A stretch of 64,000 nt of DNA from contig NZ_JAODNK010000132.1 of NCBI RefSeq assembly GCF_025465275.1, forward strand, positions 1 through 64,000. Direction: 5' to 3'. Made by a program: the position numbers and the translations under genes. This stretch comes from Nocardia sp. (GTDB lineage: Bacteria; Actinomycetota; Actinomycetes; Mycobacteriales; Mycobacteriaceae). Under the pieces are notes generated by a model. That model saw nothing but the letters and a program-made list of their open reading frames with translations. It was not told where the DNA came from and made no database searches. Shown piece by piece: positions 25,413 through 33,876 of this stretch. Within the stretch, counting starts at the first letter, position 1; each line of letters starts with the position of its first letter.

Positions 25413-25739
25413 TCATGCGTACAGACAGGCGCCGATGCGTCCGTCCGGGCGTACCAGTAGTGCGGTGGTGCCGGACAGGCCGAACTCCCGCCGAAGCTGT
25501 TCTGGCAATTGCTTTCCCGACAGAAGTGTAGGGCCTGGACCGATCAGGTCGAAGGTGGAGTGACCGTCGGCCAGCCAAGCATGCGGCAGCCGGGCTCCGA
25601 CCGCTGCCGAGGGCCGGTAGCCGCTGGAGTTCAGCGGGCCTGCGGGATCGCCGTAGCCGGTGGTGAGCAGCACAGCCGCCGCCGACCCCAGAAGTACTGC
25701 ACCCCCCGCTGCGCCACCCGTACCCGCGTCGCCACCCAC
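25413..25739 (-). pseudogene. C-terminal relic of an aromatic-ring FAD monooxygenase
   Basis: About 108 codons encode the C-terminal thioredoxin-like end of PheA/MhpA-type flavin hydroxylases: a Y-x-P-S-A-x-x-G-A-R-L-P-H-A-W-L stretch, then STFDLIGPGPTLL and a terminal RPDG. The FAD-binding (GxGxxG) and NADPH parts, about 400 residues, are absent. The upstream sequence does not continue the family, and a large inverted repeat lies about 70 bases further upstream, so this is a deletion relic and not a short gene. Confidence 0.7.
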
Positions 25740-25805
25740 CGTGAACGCAAGTCCTGAAGTCCATCGCGGCAGGCCACACGCCAGCTACACCCAAAACCCA
25801 GCCCG

Positions 25806-25868
25806 CGCCGAGTGGGCTCTGACGGTGGACAACTGCGGCGTGTCGCCACCATGAGAGCCCACTCGGCG
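25806..25868. repeat. Perfect 15-bp inverted repeat beside the monooxygenase relic
   Basis: CGCCGAGTGGGCTCT (25806-25820) and AGAGCCCACTCGGCG (25854-25868) are exact reverse complements around 33 bases, which contain a further GGTGG/CCACC pairing. It may be a long terminator for the amidase-formamidase side or the end of a vanished element; no transposase is linked to it. Confidence 0.65.
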
Positions 25869-25993
25869 TCGCGGGTGGGGGTGGGCGCGCGAATGGCGCC
25901 TTTGGGGAGGCGGGGGCCGCGGGTCGGGAGAGTCGGGGGGTGGGATTTCGGACGACGTCGACGACGGGTGACTCGCTGTCGACCGGCGGTCGG

Positions 25994-27172
25994 TCAGTGT
26001 GGTTGGGGGAGATGGGATAAGGCAATGATGTGGGCTTGGCGGATCAGGGTGTGGTCGGTGTCCGGAGCCCCGAGGAGGCAGAGGCCTACGGGGAGGCCGT
26101 CGATCGGGCGAGTGGGGAAGGTGACTGCGGGGAGGCCTGCGAGGGAGGCCAGGCAGGTCAGGTGGAGGGTCCTGGTTCGGCCTGCCTCCAAGGTGATGGC
26201 GGGTGCTGCGCGTGGGGGTGGGAGGGTTGCTGTGGTGGGGAGTAGGAGAGTTCGGCCGGTCAGTGCGCTTCGCAGGTGGTCAGCTGCGGCGGCCACCACT
26301 GCGCGAGCGCGGTCCGCGGCGGTATCGGAGATGGTAGCGGCGTAGGCGAAGCGTTGGGCCACTTCGGGTTCCAAGGCGTTGGGGTGGGTGGTGATCCAGT
26401 TCCCGTAGGTGGTCCAGGCTTCGTGCGCCTGCACCATACGGAAGGCGGTGAACCAGGCGTCGAGGTCGGCATCCAGGTCCAGGTCGGTGGCACTCAGCGC
26501 ATTGGCGGCGGAGAGTGTACGGCTCGCCAGGTCGCCGTCTGCGACGACGCACAGCGAGGGATCGACGACGAGCCGCGGCGAGGTCGAGTCGGGGTCCGGT
26601 AGCAGGCAATCAGCCACGGCGGCAAGTGTTTCCGGGTCGCGTGCTATCCAGCCGACGGTGTCGAAGGAAGGGGCCAGTGGGACGAGACCTTCGGTGGAGA
26701 TACGGCCGTGAGTGGCGCGGATGCCCCAGAGGCCCTGGTAGGCGGCGGGAACTCGGATGGAGCCTGCGGTATCGGTGCCGAGGCCGATGGTGACCTCACC
26801 TCGCGCCACAGCCACCGCCGAACCACTGGAGGAACCACCCGGAATACGTTCGGGCGCTGCCGGATTCACCGGCATGCCGTAGCGGCCGTTGGATCCGGTG
26901 ATGCTGTAGGCGAATTCGTCGGTGTGCGCTATGCCGGTGATGTCGGCACCGGCCGACAGCAGAGTCGAAACGGCGGCGGCGTGGTCGGGCTGCGGTTCAC
27001 CGAGATAGTCGGGTACGCCTGCGCCGAGGGCGAATCCGGCCACGGCGTAGAGGTCTTTCACCGCCACGGCGTGACCGGACAGCGGGCCCGGCGCGGTGGC
27101 CGCGACCAGGGGCGCGCCCAGTACGCGCCAGACGCCGTCACCGCTCCCCCGCACCTCGGGGTCTTCCTCCAC
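25994..27172 (-). CDS. Amidase-signature-family amidase
   Basis: A 392-residue hydrolase of the amidase-signature family, which uses a Ser-cisSer-Lys triad. Lys is in VAVKDLYAV, the Gly/Ser-rich motif is GGSSSGSAVAVA, and the nucleophile region is GTDTAGSIRVPA. It starts with GTG at 27172, whose first base is the last base of the formamidase stop (TAGTG), so translation is coupled. The open frame continues upstream, but only antisense-like sequence lies there. Paired with the formamidase it probably releases ammonia from an amide. It is near AtzF/allophanate hydrolase in size only for the first domain; substrate unknown. Confidence 0.9.
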   Translation of the reverse strand: MEEDPEVRGSGDGVWRVLGAPLVAATAPGPLSGHAVAVKDLYAVAGFALGAGVPDYLGEPQPDHAAAVSTLLSAGADITGIAHTDEFAYSITGSNGRYGMPVNPAAPERIPGGSSSGSAVAVARGEVTIGLGTDTAGSIRVPAAYQGLWGIRATHGRISTEGLVPLAPSFDTVGWIARDPETLAAVADCLLPDPDSTSPRLVVDPSLCVVADGDLASRTLSAANALSATDLDLDADLDAWFTAFRMVQAHEAWTTYGNWITTHPNALEPEVAQRFAYAATISDTAADRARAVVAAAADHLRSALTGRTLLLPTTATLPPPRAAPAITLEAGRTRTLHLTCLASLAGLPAVTFPTRPIDGLPVGLCLLGAPDTDHTLIRQAHIIALSHLPQPH

Positions 27173-28320
27173 TACGCACGCCCCAGAATGCGGCGCGCCA
27201 GGTCGGTGGTCGCATGGTGCGCGAAGTCGGCCACCCTGATCTCGCCGTGCACGCCGCGCACCTGGTCCACGGCCTGCGAGATATTGAAATCCGTCGCGGC
27301 ACTGAGGTAGAGGTAGGCCTGCTGCGGGTCGGCGTCGAACAGGGACACCACCATTTCGACGGCATTGCGGACGCAAACCTCGAGCGCCCGATTCAGGTCG
27401 GGGTCCAGGCCGGTGGGGATGACGAAGCCGTGGGCGGCGGCGAACGGGCCGATGGAACGGCTGAGGCCTGCTGTCACCTCGGCGGCGGGGACCAGGTCCA
27501 CGGTGAGGCGGGCCCGCAGCGGTGCTTCCAGTGCGGTCAGCGCGACCTCGCCATTGCCCTGCGCGAAATGCGGGTCGCCGATGTAGAAGAGCGCGTCCTC
27601 GACCTGCACGGGCAGAAAGAGTGTCGCCCCGGGCGTGAGGCGGCGGATATCGATATTGCCGCCGTGCTGACCGGGCGGCACCGAGGAGATGTGCGAGTCG
27701 GTATCGGTGGCCACACCGATGAGCCCGAGGAACGGGTTGATCGGGAACTCCGCACGGTGGGGCCGGTCGGGGTGAATCGGCATGGCACCGAACCACTCTC
27801 CGTCGCGCGCCGCGACGCTGCAGAACTGGCCGTAGTCACCGTCGAAGCCGAGACGATGCGCGAGCACACCGCGATTGTGCCGGGTGGAGACGACGCCGTA
27901 GGGCGCGCGCATGGCCAGGTCATCGATGCGAATGGCGAGCAGGTCGCCGGGCTGGGCGCCGGTGACAGCGATCGGCCCGGTGACAATATGCGGTCCGGCG
28001 AGGGAGTCGCGCTTGCGGGCGGCGGCGACTTCGACTGTGTCGGTCAGGATATGACCGGTCTCAACCCCGTGCCTGCCGAAATAGGCGACCGGGTCCGACC
28101 CCTGATCCTCGAGAATGCCCTCATGGCTGATGGTGTCGATGAGTACTGTCTGCCCGGGGTCGACGGTGGCGATGGGTTTGTCGCCGATACAGGGGATGCG
28201 CCCCCACAACACCTTCGGCGGCTCGGCCGGGATGTAAAGGTCCGCACCGGCGATCCCCTCGCCCTGTTGCAGCACCGGAAACGCGGGGACGAACTCCTGC
28301 ACGATCGACGTCACGCTCAT
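27172..28320 (-). CDS. Acetamidase/formamidase family protein
   Basis: A 382-residue enzyme of the FmdA/AmdA family, which hydrolyses formamide, acetamide or related short amides to ammonia and the acid. Typical blocks are GDLLAIRIDDLAMR, GVVSTRHNRGVLAHRLG, PPGQHGGNIDIRRL and FYIGDPHFAQGNGEV. Start uncertain: ATG 28320 has GGAAGG almost touching it, and ATG codons at 28329 and 28341 would add three or seven residues. It is the first gene of a two-gene operon with the amidase and divergent from a GntR regulator; TGGTCGGACCA lies between them. Confidence 0.9.
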   Translation of the reverse strand: MSVTSIVQEFVPAFPVLQQGEGIAGADLYIPAEPPKVLWGRIPCIGDKPIATVDPGQTVLIDTISHEGILEDQGSDPVAYFGRHGVETGHILTDTVEVAAARKRDSLAGPHIVTGPIAVTGAQPGDLLAIRIDDLAMRAPYGVVSTRHNRGVLAHRLGFDGDYGQFCSVAARDGEWFGAMPIHPDRPHRAEFPINPFLGLIGVATDTDSHISSVPPGQHGGNIDIRRLTPGATLFLPVQVEDALFYIGDPHFAQGNGEVALTALEAPLRARLTVDLVPAAEVTAGLSRSIGPFAAAHGFVIPTGLDPDLNRALEVCVRNAVEMVVSLFDADPQQAYLYLSAATDFNISQAVDQVRGVHGEIRVADFAHHATTDLARRILGRA

Positions 28321-28342
28321 ACCTTCCATACCCGACCGCAAT

Positions 28343-28353
28343 TGGTCGGACCA
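28343..28353. promoter_or_regulatory. Perfect TGGT-N3-ACCA palindrome, candidate GntR operator
   Basis: TGGTCGGACCA lies 23 bases before the formamidase ATG. TGGTnnnACCA is the well-known core of operators bound by FadR-subfamily GntR proteins, and the divergent gene at 28471 encodes one. A related AACCAATGGTT lies at 28413-28423, near the regulator's own start. Confidence 0.72.
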
Positions 28354-28470
28354 TCCGATATGCCGACCATAAGACAGGCGAACGACCGAAGACGCTATTC
28401 GAAACCTAACGTAACCAATGGTTTACAGCCACGAAATGGCAACCATACGAACGGATTTAGAGTTGAGTCG

Positions 28471-29172
28471 GTGACCACTTCGATACCACCGCTGAGCCGC
28501 CGCTCCCGCAGTGTGAGCGCGGAGGTCGCGGCGCACCTGGAGGGCCTGATCATCAGCGGTGAGCTGTGCGCGGGCGACAAACTGCCGCCGGAGCGCGAAC
28601 TCGCCGCCAGTATGAACATCTCCCGCTCATCCCTCCGGCAGGCCATGTTCGAACTGGAATCGAAAAAGCTCATCGAGCGCCGTCAGGGACGTGGCAGCAC
28701 CGTCACCGAGATGCCGCGCGGGGCAGCGGAATTGGCTGGCAGTCTCGCCGAAGCCGATATCGAACTCGGCTACGCCAGCGAGCTCCGAGATCTCGTCGAG
28801 CCACGAATCGCTCAGCTGGCCGCACTGCGCGCCGTGGAGTCGAATCTGCTCTCGCTGGAGTCCGTCCTCACACAAAGCCACGAAACCCTCTCCGCCGCCG
28901 AATCACTGCGCCTGGATATCGAGTTCCACACCCTGCTGGCACACGCCGCGCAAAACCCCCTGCTGGTGACCCTGTGCACCATGACCACCGACTGGACCCG
29001 CCGCACCCGAACCCTCTCGCACCGCACCAAACTCGGCCGGCGCACGTCCCTGCGCGGCCACCAACTGATCTACGACGCCGTCGCCCGTCGCGACGGCGCC
29101 GCCGCAGCAGCAGCCATGGAACTGCACCTGCACGAGGTGCGCGACCTCAGCCTCCCCCGGGCCGCGCGGTAA
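28471..29172 (+). CDS. GntR-family regulator, FadR/FCD subfamily
   Basis: A 233-residue regulator starting at GTG 28471. The winged helix-turn-helix (about 12-75) contains RELAASMNISRSSLRQAMFELESKKLIERRQGRG; the FCD domain has the expected His-rich sites (DIEFHTLLAHAAQN and RGHQLIYDAVARRD..AAMELHLHEV). It is divergent from the formamidase/amidase operon across a FadR-type operator and probably represses it until an amide or acid effector binds. A hairpin terminator follows its stop immediately. Confidence 0.93.
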   Translation: MTTSIPPLSRRSRSVSAEVAAHLEGLIISGELCAGDKLPPERELAASMNISRSSLRQAMFELESKKLIERRQGRGSTVTEMPRGAAELAGSLAEADIELGYASELRDLVEPRIAQLAALRAVESNLLSLESVLTQSHETLSAAESLRLDIEFHTLLAHAAQNPLLVTLCTMTTDWTRRTRTLSHRTKLGRRTSLRGHQLIYDAVARRDGAAAAAAMELHLHEVRDLSLPRAAR

Positions 29173-29176
29173 GCGC

Positions 29177-29205
29177 GCAGCGCAGCACTCGAACTGCTGC
29201 GCTGC
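29177..29205 (+). terminator. Hairpin terminator after the GntR gene
   Basis: GCAGCGCAGCA (29177-29187) and TGCTGCGCTGC (29195-29205) pair perfectly around a seven-base loop, starting five bases after the stop codon. No gene is seen between here and 29404. Confidence 0.75.
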
Positions 29206-29403
29206 AGCAGGTCAGGGCGGCGTGGTCTCACCCGGACTCCGGAATGCGTGGCCCGATCGCCCAGCGCACGATGCGAGTGGCTATGCGCACAATGTCGTCG
29301 ACACCGATGAACGGCCGCGGAGCTCCTGCTATCCGAGCGGATTGCCACGGCCGGCTCAGCGTGAGTCGAAGATCGCGCCGGGCACGAAACCGACTGCGGG
29401 AAG

Positions 29404-30378
29404 TCAGGATCCGGCGAGGGCGACGGCGCGGAAGGTTCGGCGGTAGGCCAGTGGGGCGACGCCGATGGCCTCGTGCAGGTGCTGGCGCAGGGAGGCTCCG
29501 GTGGCGAAACCTACTTCGGCGGCAATGCGATCCACCGGCAGCTCGGTGGTTTCCAGGAGTTCGCGGGCGCGGAACACTCGCTGTTGAATCAGCCAGCGGC
29601 CCGGGCTCATGCCGACCTCGTCGCGAAAACGGCGGGCGAAGGTGCGGCCGCTCATGCGTGCCTGGCCCGCGAGATCGGCCATGGTCAGGGGTTCGTGCAG
29701 GTTCTCCAGCGCCCACTGCCGGGCGGGGGCGGTGCCCGGGGAGGCGAGCGGGGGCATCGGTTGTTCGATGAACTGGGCTTGACCGCCCTCCCGCCACGGC
29801 GGCACCACACAGCGGCGAGCGACCATATTGGCGACCTCGCTGCCGTGATCGCGGCGAATGATGTGCAGGCACAGGTCGACTCCGGCGGTCGCACCCGCCG
29901 AGGTGAGGACGTTGCCGTCATCGACGTACAGGACATTCGGGTCCACACGGACGCGGGGGAAGCGGCGCTGGAATTCGTCGCTGAAGTTCCAGTGCGTGGT
30001 CGCGGGGCGATCGTTCAGCAGGCCCGCGGCAGCCACCACAATCGCGCCGGTGCAGATGGAAACCAGCCTGGCCTGCGGTGGAATACGGGCAAGAGCATCC
30101 GAAACCTGCTGCGGCAGTCCGTCCTTCAGGATCGACAGCACATCACACGGCGGAATGACCACGGTATCTGCGGTCTCCAGGATGCTCGCATCGTGGGCGA
30201 CGGCAATGTCGAAATCGGAATTGCTGCGCACCGGCCGGCCGTCGACCGAACAGGTCAGCACCTCATAGCGCCCGTCGGCGGTGCCGAACACCCGATAGGG
30301 GATGCCGAGTTCGAACGGATACACCCCGTTCAAGGCCAGCACGACCACCCGGCGTGGCGGGATTGCCTGCATCTCCAT
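29404..30378 (-). CDS. GlxA-type AraC regulator with DJ-1/PfpI-like domain
   Basis: A 324-residue regulator. The N-terminal half is a class-I glutamine-amidotransferase-like (DJ-1/PfpI) domain with VSICTGAIVVAAAGLL around the elbow Cys and the GATAGVDLCLHIIRRDHG motif. The C-terminal 100 residues form two AraC helix-turn-helices (MADLAGQARMSGRTFARRFRDEVGMSP; DRIAAEVGFATGASLRQHLHEAIGVAP). It is divergent from a quinone oxidoreductase, and an 11-bp inverted repeat covers its start codon. Likely controls itself and that gene. Confidence 0.93.
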   Translation of the reverse strand: MEMQAIPPRRVVVLALNGVYPFELGIPYRVFGTADGRYEVLTCSVDGRPVRSNSDFDIAVAHDASILETADTVVIPPCDVLSILKDGLPQQVSDALARIPPQARLVSICTGAIVVAAAGLLNDRPATTHWNFSDEFQRRFPRVRVDPNVLYVDDGNVLTSAGATAGVDLCLHIIRRDHGSEVANMVARRCVVPPWREGGQAQFIEQPMPPLASPGTAPARQWALENLHEPLTMADLAGQARMSGRTFARRFRDEVGMSPGRWLIQQRVFRARELLETTELPVDRIAAEVGFATGASLRQHLHEAIGVAPLAYRRTFRAVALAGS

Positions 30379-30413
30379 GGCACGATCCTATCGAATAATG
30401 GCGATCGTGCCAT
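30377..30413. promoter_or_regulatory. Inverted repeat over the start of the GlxA-type regulator
   Basis: ATGGCACGATC (30377-30387) and GATCGTGCCAT (30403-30413) are exact reverse complements with 15 bases between (half-site centres 26 bp apart). The left arm includes the regulator's start codon and the right arm is 35 bases before the oxidoreductase ATG. Confidence 0.65.
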
Positions 30414-30448
30414 TTCCCGGGGCGGCAGACGACGGCAAGCTGGGTGAC

Positions 30449-31417
30449 ATGAGCGAGCAGAGCATCAGCATTCCCGAGACCATGCGTGCCATCAGCCAGG
30501 ATGTGCTGGGCGGACCGGAGGTACTGCACGAGGTGGAACGCCCGGTGCCGCAGCCCGGTCCCAGCGAAATCCTGGTGCGGGTGCGCGCCACCGCGCTCAA
30601 TCCCACCGACTGGGGTCACCGCAGCCGGACCGGGCTGTTTCTTCCGGAACCGCCGTTTGTGCTCGGCTGGGATGTGTCCGGCGAGGTGGTGGCGATCGGC
30701 GTCGGCGTCACCCTGTTCGAGCCCGGCGACGAGGTCTTCGGCATGCTGCCCTATCCGCACGGACACGGAGCCGCAGCGGAATACGTCACCGGTCCCGCCC
30801 GCGCATTCGCCCGGAAGCCCGCCGGTCTCAGCCACATTCAGGCCGCCGCCATCCCGCTGGCCGCGCTCACCGCATGGCAGGTGCTGGTGGATACCGCCGA
30901 TCTGCAAGCGGGACAGCGTGTCCTGATCCACGCCGCCGCCGGTGGAGTCGGCCACTTCGCCGTGCAGATCGCCAAAGCCCGCGGCGCGTACGTGATCGGG
31001 ACCGCCAGTTCCGCCAATCACGACTTCCTGCGCAGCCTCGGCGCGGACGAGGTGATCGACTATCGCACCACCGATGTGGCGGAGGCCGTCCGGAACGTCG
31101 ACGTCATTCTCGATCCGATCGATGCCGACCACGCCATCGAATCACTGAAGTCCCTGAGCCCCAATGGAATCCTGGTATCCATCCGCGCCCGCGAAGCTGA
31201 GGTGCTGATCGCGGCTGCCCGGGAGCGCGGCGTGCGCGCGGCCGTATTGCTGGTCGAAGCCGATCACGCCGGCATGACCGCCCTCGCGGACCTCGCCGCC
31301 TCCGGTGCCCTGCGCCCCACGATCGCAGGCGTCTTCCCGCTCGCCGACGCCGCCAAGGCGCACGCCCTCGGCGAAACCGGCCGCACCGCCGGCAAACTAG
31401 TCCTCACCGTCGACTGA
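30449..31417 (+). CDS. Zinc-independent quinone oxidoreductase (MDR family)
   Basis: A 322-residue NADPH-dependent reductase. The GroES-like N-terminus (ILVRVRATALNPTDW) precedes a Rossmann domain with AAAGGVGHFAVQIAKARGAYVIGTASS, the motif of quinone oxidoreductases/enoyl reductases of the medium-chain dehydrogenase group; the zinc-binding Cys cluster of alcohol dehydrogenases is absent. The ATG at 30449 gives MSEQSIS; an ATG at 30398 would put the start inside the inverted repeat. It is divergent from the GlxA-type regulator and ends before a 23-bp hairpin shared with ruvB. Confidence 0.9.
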   Translation: MSEQSISIPETMRAISQDVLGGPEVLHEVERPVPQPGPSEILVRVRATALNPTDWGHRSRTGLFLPEPPFVLGWDVSGEVVAIGVGVTLFEPGDEVFGMLPYPHGHGAAAEYVTGPARAFARKPAGLSHIQAAAIPLAALTAWQVLVDTADLQAGQRVLIHAAAGGVGHFAVQIAKARGAYVIGTASSANHDFLRSLGADEVIDYRTTDVAEAVRNVDVILDPIDADHAIESLKSLSPNGILVSIRAREAEVLIAAARERGVRAAVLLVEADHAGMTALADLAASGALRPTIAGVFPLADAAKAHALGETGRTAGKLVLTVD

Positions 31418-31433
31418 ACTCGCATTGGGCGGT

Positions 31434-31496
31434 TGATCACCAGGAACTGGTGGCGGCATCAGTCGAGAACAGCCCGCCACCAGTTCCTGGTGATCA
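31434..31496. terminator. Very strong bidirectional hairpin between convergent genes
   Basis: The 23 bases at 31434-31456 are the exact reverse complement of 31474-31496, with a 17-base loop. It lies between the stops of the quinone oxidoreductase and ruvB, so it can terminate transcription from both sides. There is no T-tract. Confidence 0.85.
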
Positions 31497-31507
31497 TGAA
31501 AGCTCGC

Positions 31508-32611
31508 CTATGCGGAGTCGAACAGGCCCGGATGTGATTCGCGGGCACGGACTTCGATGGAACCGAAGACCAGGTCGGGGGGCGGCACCAGACCCAGGTG
31601 CTCCCACGCTGCGGCTGTCGCGACCCGGCCGCGCGGGGTGCGGGCCACCAAACCCGCACGGACGAGGAAGGGTTCGCAGACTTCCTCGACGGTGGCGGAC
31701 TCCTCCCCCACCGCGACGGCCAGGGTCGAGACGCCTACCGGGCCACCGTTGAAGCTGCGGATGAGTGCCGTGAGTACGGCGCGGTCGAGACGGTCCAAGC
31801 CGAGCACATCCACGTCGTAGACGGCAAGTGCGGCCTGCGCGAGCTTCCGGGTCACAATGCCGTCGAACTTCACCTCGGCGTAGTCGCGGACGCGGCGCAA
31901 CAGGCGGTTGGCGATACGCGGCGTGCCACGGGAGCGGCCGGCGATCTCGGTCGCGGCGTCGATCTCCAGCTGCACACCCAGAATGCGTGCCGACCGGACC
32001 AGAATCTGTTGCAGCTCAGCGGGTTCGTAGAAATCCATATGCCCGGTGAAGCCGAAGCGGTCACGCAGCGGGCCGGTCAGCGCACCGGAGCGGGTGGTCG
32101 CACCGACCAGGGTGAAGGGTGCGATATCCAGCGGGATCGAGGTCGCGCCCGGACCCTTGCCGACCACCACATCGACGCGGAAATCCTCCATGGCCAGGTA
32201 CAGCATTTCCTCGGCGGGCCGGGCGATGCGGTGAATCTCGTCGATGAACAGCACATCGCCCTCGACGAGATTGCTGAGCATGGCGGCCAGATCACCGGCC
32301 CGTTCGAGCGCGGGACCGGAGGTGAGGCGCAGCGCGGAACCCAGTTCGCCCGCGATGATCATGGCCATACTCGTCTTGCCGAGTCCGGGCGGACCCGAGA
32401 GCAGCACGTGATCCGGTGTGCCGCCTCGCTGTTTCGCCCCGCGCAACACCAGCGCGAGCTGTTCGCGCACGCGCGGCTGGCCGATGAAATCGTCCAGGGA
32501 TTTCGGGCGCAGGCTGGCCTCGATCTCCCCATCGGAGGTGAGATAGCTTGCGCTGACGGCGGATTCGTCGGAATCGGCCGAGTCGGCGTCGAAGTCGGGT
32601 TCGTCGATCAT
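31508..32611 (-). CDS. ruvB: Holliday junction branch-migration ATPase RuvB
   Basis: A 367-residue AAA+ motor that, with RuvA, drives branch migration of Holliday junctions. Walker A GPPGLGKTS and Walker B LFIDEIHRI are intact, with sensor 1 VGATTRSG and the C-terminal winged-helix end containing RTPRGRVAT. It has an acidic 20-residue N-terminal extension (DEPDFDADSADSDE). It begins four bases after the ruvA stop in the ruvC-ruvA-ruvB operon. Confidence 0.98.
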   Translation of the reverse strand: MIDEPDFDADSADSDESAVSASYLTSDGEIEASLRPKSLDDFIGQPRVREQLALVLRGAKQRGGTPDHVLLSGPPGLGKTSMAMIIAGELGSALRLTSGPALERAGDLAAMLSNLVEGDVLFIDEIHRIARPAEEMLYLAMEDFRVDVVVGKGPGATSIPLDIAPFTLVGATTRSGALTGPLRDRFGFTGHMDFYEPAELQQILVRSARILGVQLEIDAATEIAGRSRGTPRIANRLLRRVRDYAEVKFDGIVTRKLAQAALAVYDVDVLGLDRLDRAVLTALIRSFNGGPVGVSTLAVAVGEESATVEEVCEPFLVRAGLVARTPRGRVATAAAWEHLGLVPPPDLVFGSIEVRARESHPGLFDSA

Positions 32612-32617
32612 GATCGC

Positions 32618-33223
32618 CTAACGGTTCTTGCCCAGCAGCCCCAGCGCCGCCCGCAACGCCTGTGAGGTACCCAGGTCGGGATCGTGAACCAGGACCGCCT
32701 CCACCGCGGGTTCGGCCTGCTTCACCGGGAAGCCGAGGCCGATCAGCGCCTCCACCACCTGCTCGCGTACCGGGGTGATCATGGCGGCGGGTCCGGATCC
32801 GGGCGGACCGGACTGCACCGGAACAAGATCCACCTTGTCGCGCAATTCCACGACCATGCGCTCGGCGCCACGCTTGCCGATACCGGGCACGCGGGTCAGG
32901 GCGGCAACATTGGATTCCGCGAGCGCCTTGCGCAGCGCTTCGGGTTCGAGCACCGCGAGCACCGCCATGGCGATCTTGGGGCCGACGCCGGACACGGTCA
33001 GCAGGAGCCCGAACAGCTCCCGCGACTCGGTGTCGGAGAACCCGAACAGCGTCATGGAATCCTCGCGCACGATCATGGTCGTGTAGAGGCGGGCATCCTC
33101 GCCGCGGGTGAGCGTGGATAGTGTGATGGGAGTGGCATTGAGCCGATACCCGACGCCGGCGGCCTCCAGGACCACATGGTCGAGCCCGATCTCGAGCACC
33201 TCACCGCGTACCGACGCGATCAC
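32618..33223 (-). CDS. ruvA: Holliday junction DNA helicase subunit RuvA
   Basis: A 201-residue junction-binding protein. The OB-fold start VIASVRGEVLEIGLDHVVLEAAGVGY and the helix-hairpin-helix motifs (LLTVSGVGPKIAMAVL; LTRVPGIGKRGAERMVVEL) are canonical, and the C-terminal RuvB-binding domain is present (QVVEALIGLGF...LRAALGLLG). The GTG start at 33223 overlaps the ruvC stop by four bases (GTGA). Confidence 0.98.
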   Translation of the reverse strand: MIASVRGEVLEIGLDHVVLEAAGVGYRLNATPITLSTLTRGEDARLYTTMIVREDSMTLFGFSDTESRELFGLLLTVSGVGPKIAMAVLAVLEPEALRKALAESNVAALTRVPGIGKRGAERMVVELRDKVDLVPVQSGPPGSGPAAMITPVREQVVEALIGLGFPVKQAEPAVEAVLVHDPDLGTSQALRAALGLLGKNR

Positions 33224-33789
33224 CCGGACACCGCCTTCCGTTGCTGGGCAAGCCGTTCCTCGTACATGCGCCGCTGCGCGGCCGCCATGGCCTCTGCCTT
33301 CGCCATACGATCGATCATCGGCGCGCGCCAACAATGGCAGATGGCCAGTGCGAGCGCGTCGGCAGCGTCGGCCGGTTTCGGCGCGACCGCCAGCCCGAGG
33401 ATACGGGTCACCATGGCGGTTACCTGTGCCTTGTCCGCCGAACCGTTTCCGGTGACAGCTGCCTTCACCTGACTGGGAGTGTGGAAGTGCACGGGGATCC
33501 CGCGCCGCGCCGCCGCGAGTGCGATGACGCCACCCGCCTGCGCGGTGCCCATGGCCGTCCGCACATTGTTCTGCGAGAACACCCGCTCGATCGCCACGGC
33601 TTCGGGCTTGTACTTGTCCATCCACAGCTCAGCGGCATCGGCGACACCCATGAGCCGCTGCGCCAGATCCATATCCGGCGGCGTGCGCACCACATCGACC
33701 TGAATGGCCTTGACCGTCCGCCCCGAACCACCCTCGACCATGCTGAGCCCGCACCGGGTAAGCCCGGGGTCGACGCCCATCACCCGCAC
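33220..33789 (-). CDS. ruvC: Holliday junction resolvase RuvC
   Basis: A 189-residue endonuclease that cuts Holliday junctions symmetrically. Acidic active-site residues are visible in RVMGVDPGLTRCG (Asp), VAIERVFSQNN (Glu) and PADAADALALAICH (Asp pair). The GTG at 33789 (VRVMGVDPG) is chosen because AGAGGGG lies seven bases upstream and RuvC proteins start this way. First gene of ruvCAB. Confidence 0.97.
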   Translation of the reverse strand: MRVMGVDPGLTRCGLSMVEGGSGRTVKAIQVDVVRTPPDMDLAQRLMGVADAAELWMDKYKPEAVAIERVFSQNNVRTAMGTAQAGGVIALAAARRGIPVHFHTPSQVKAAVTGNGSADKAQVTAMVTRILGLAVAPKPADAADALALAICHCWRAPMIDRMAKAEAMAAAQRRMYEERLAQQRKAVSG

Positions 33790-33876
33790 GAAAGCCCCTC
33801 TCACCGCAGACGAACAACTGTTCGAGAGTCTAACGGAACAGCGGAGATTCCCCGCCCATCGACACGGGCACGCCGC

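Noticed and set aside
27173..27796. N-terminal extension of the amidase (600-codon frame), suggesting a formamidase-amidase fusion
   Set aside because: The extension runs inside the formamidase gene in another frame and is Arg/Pro-rich; the TAGTG overlap is a better start.
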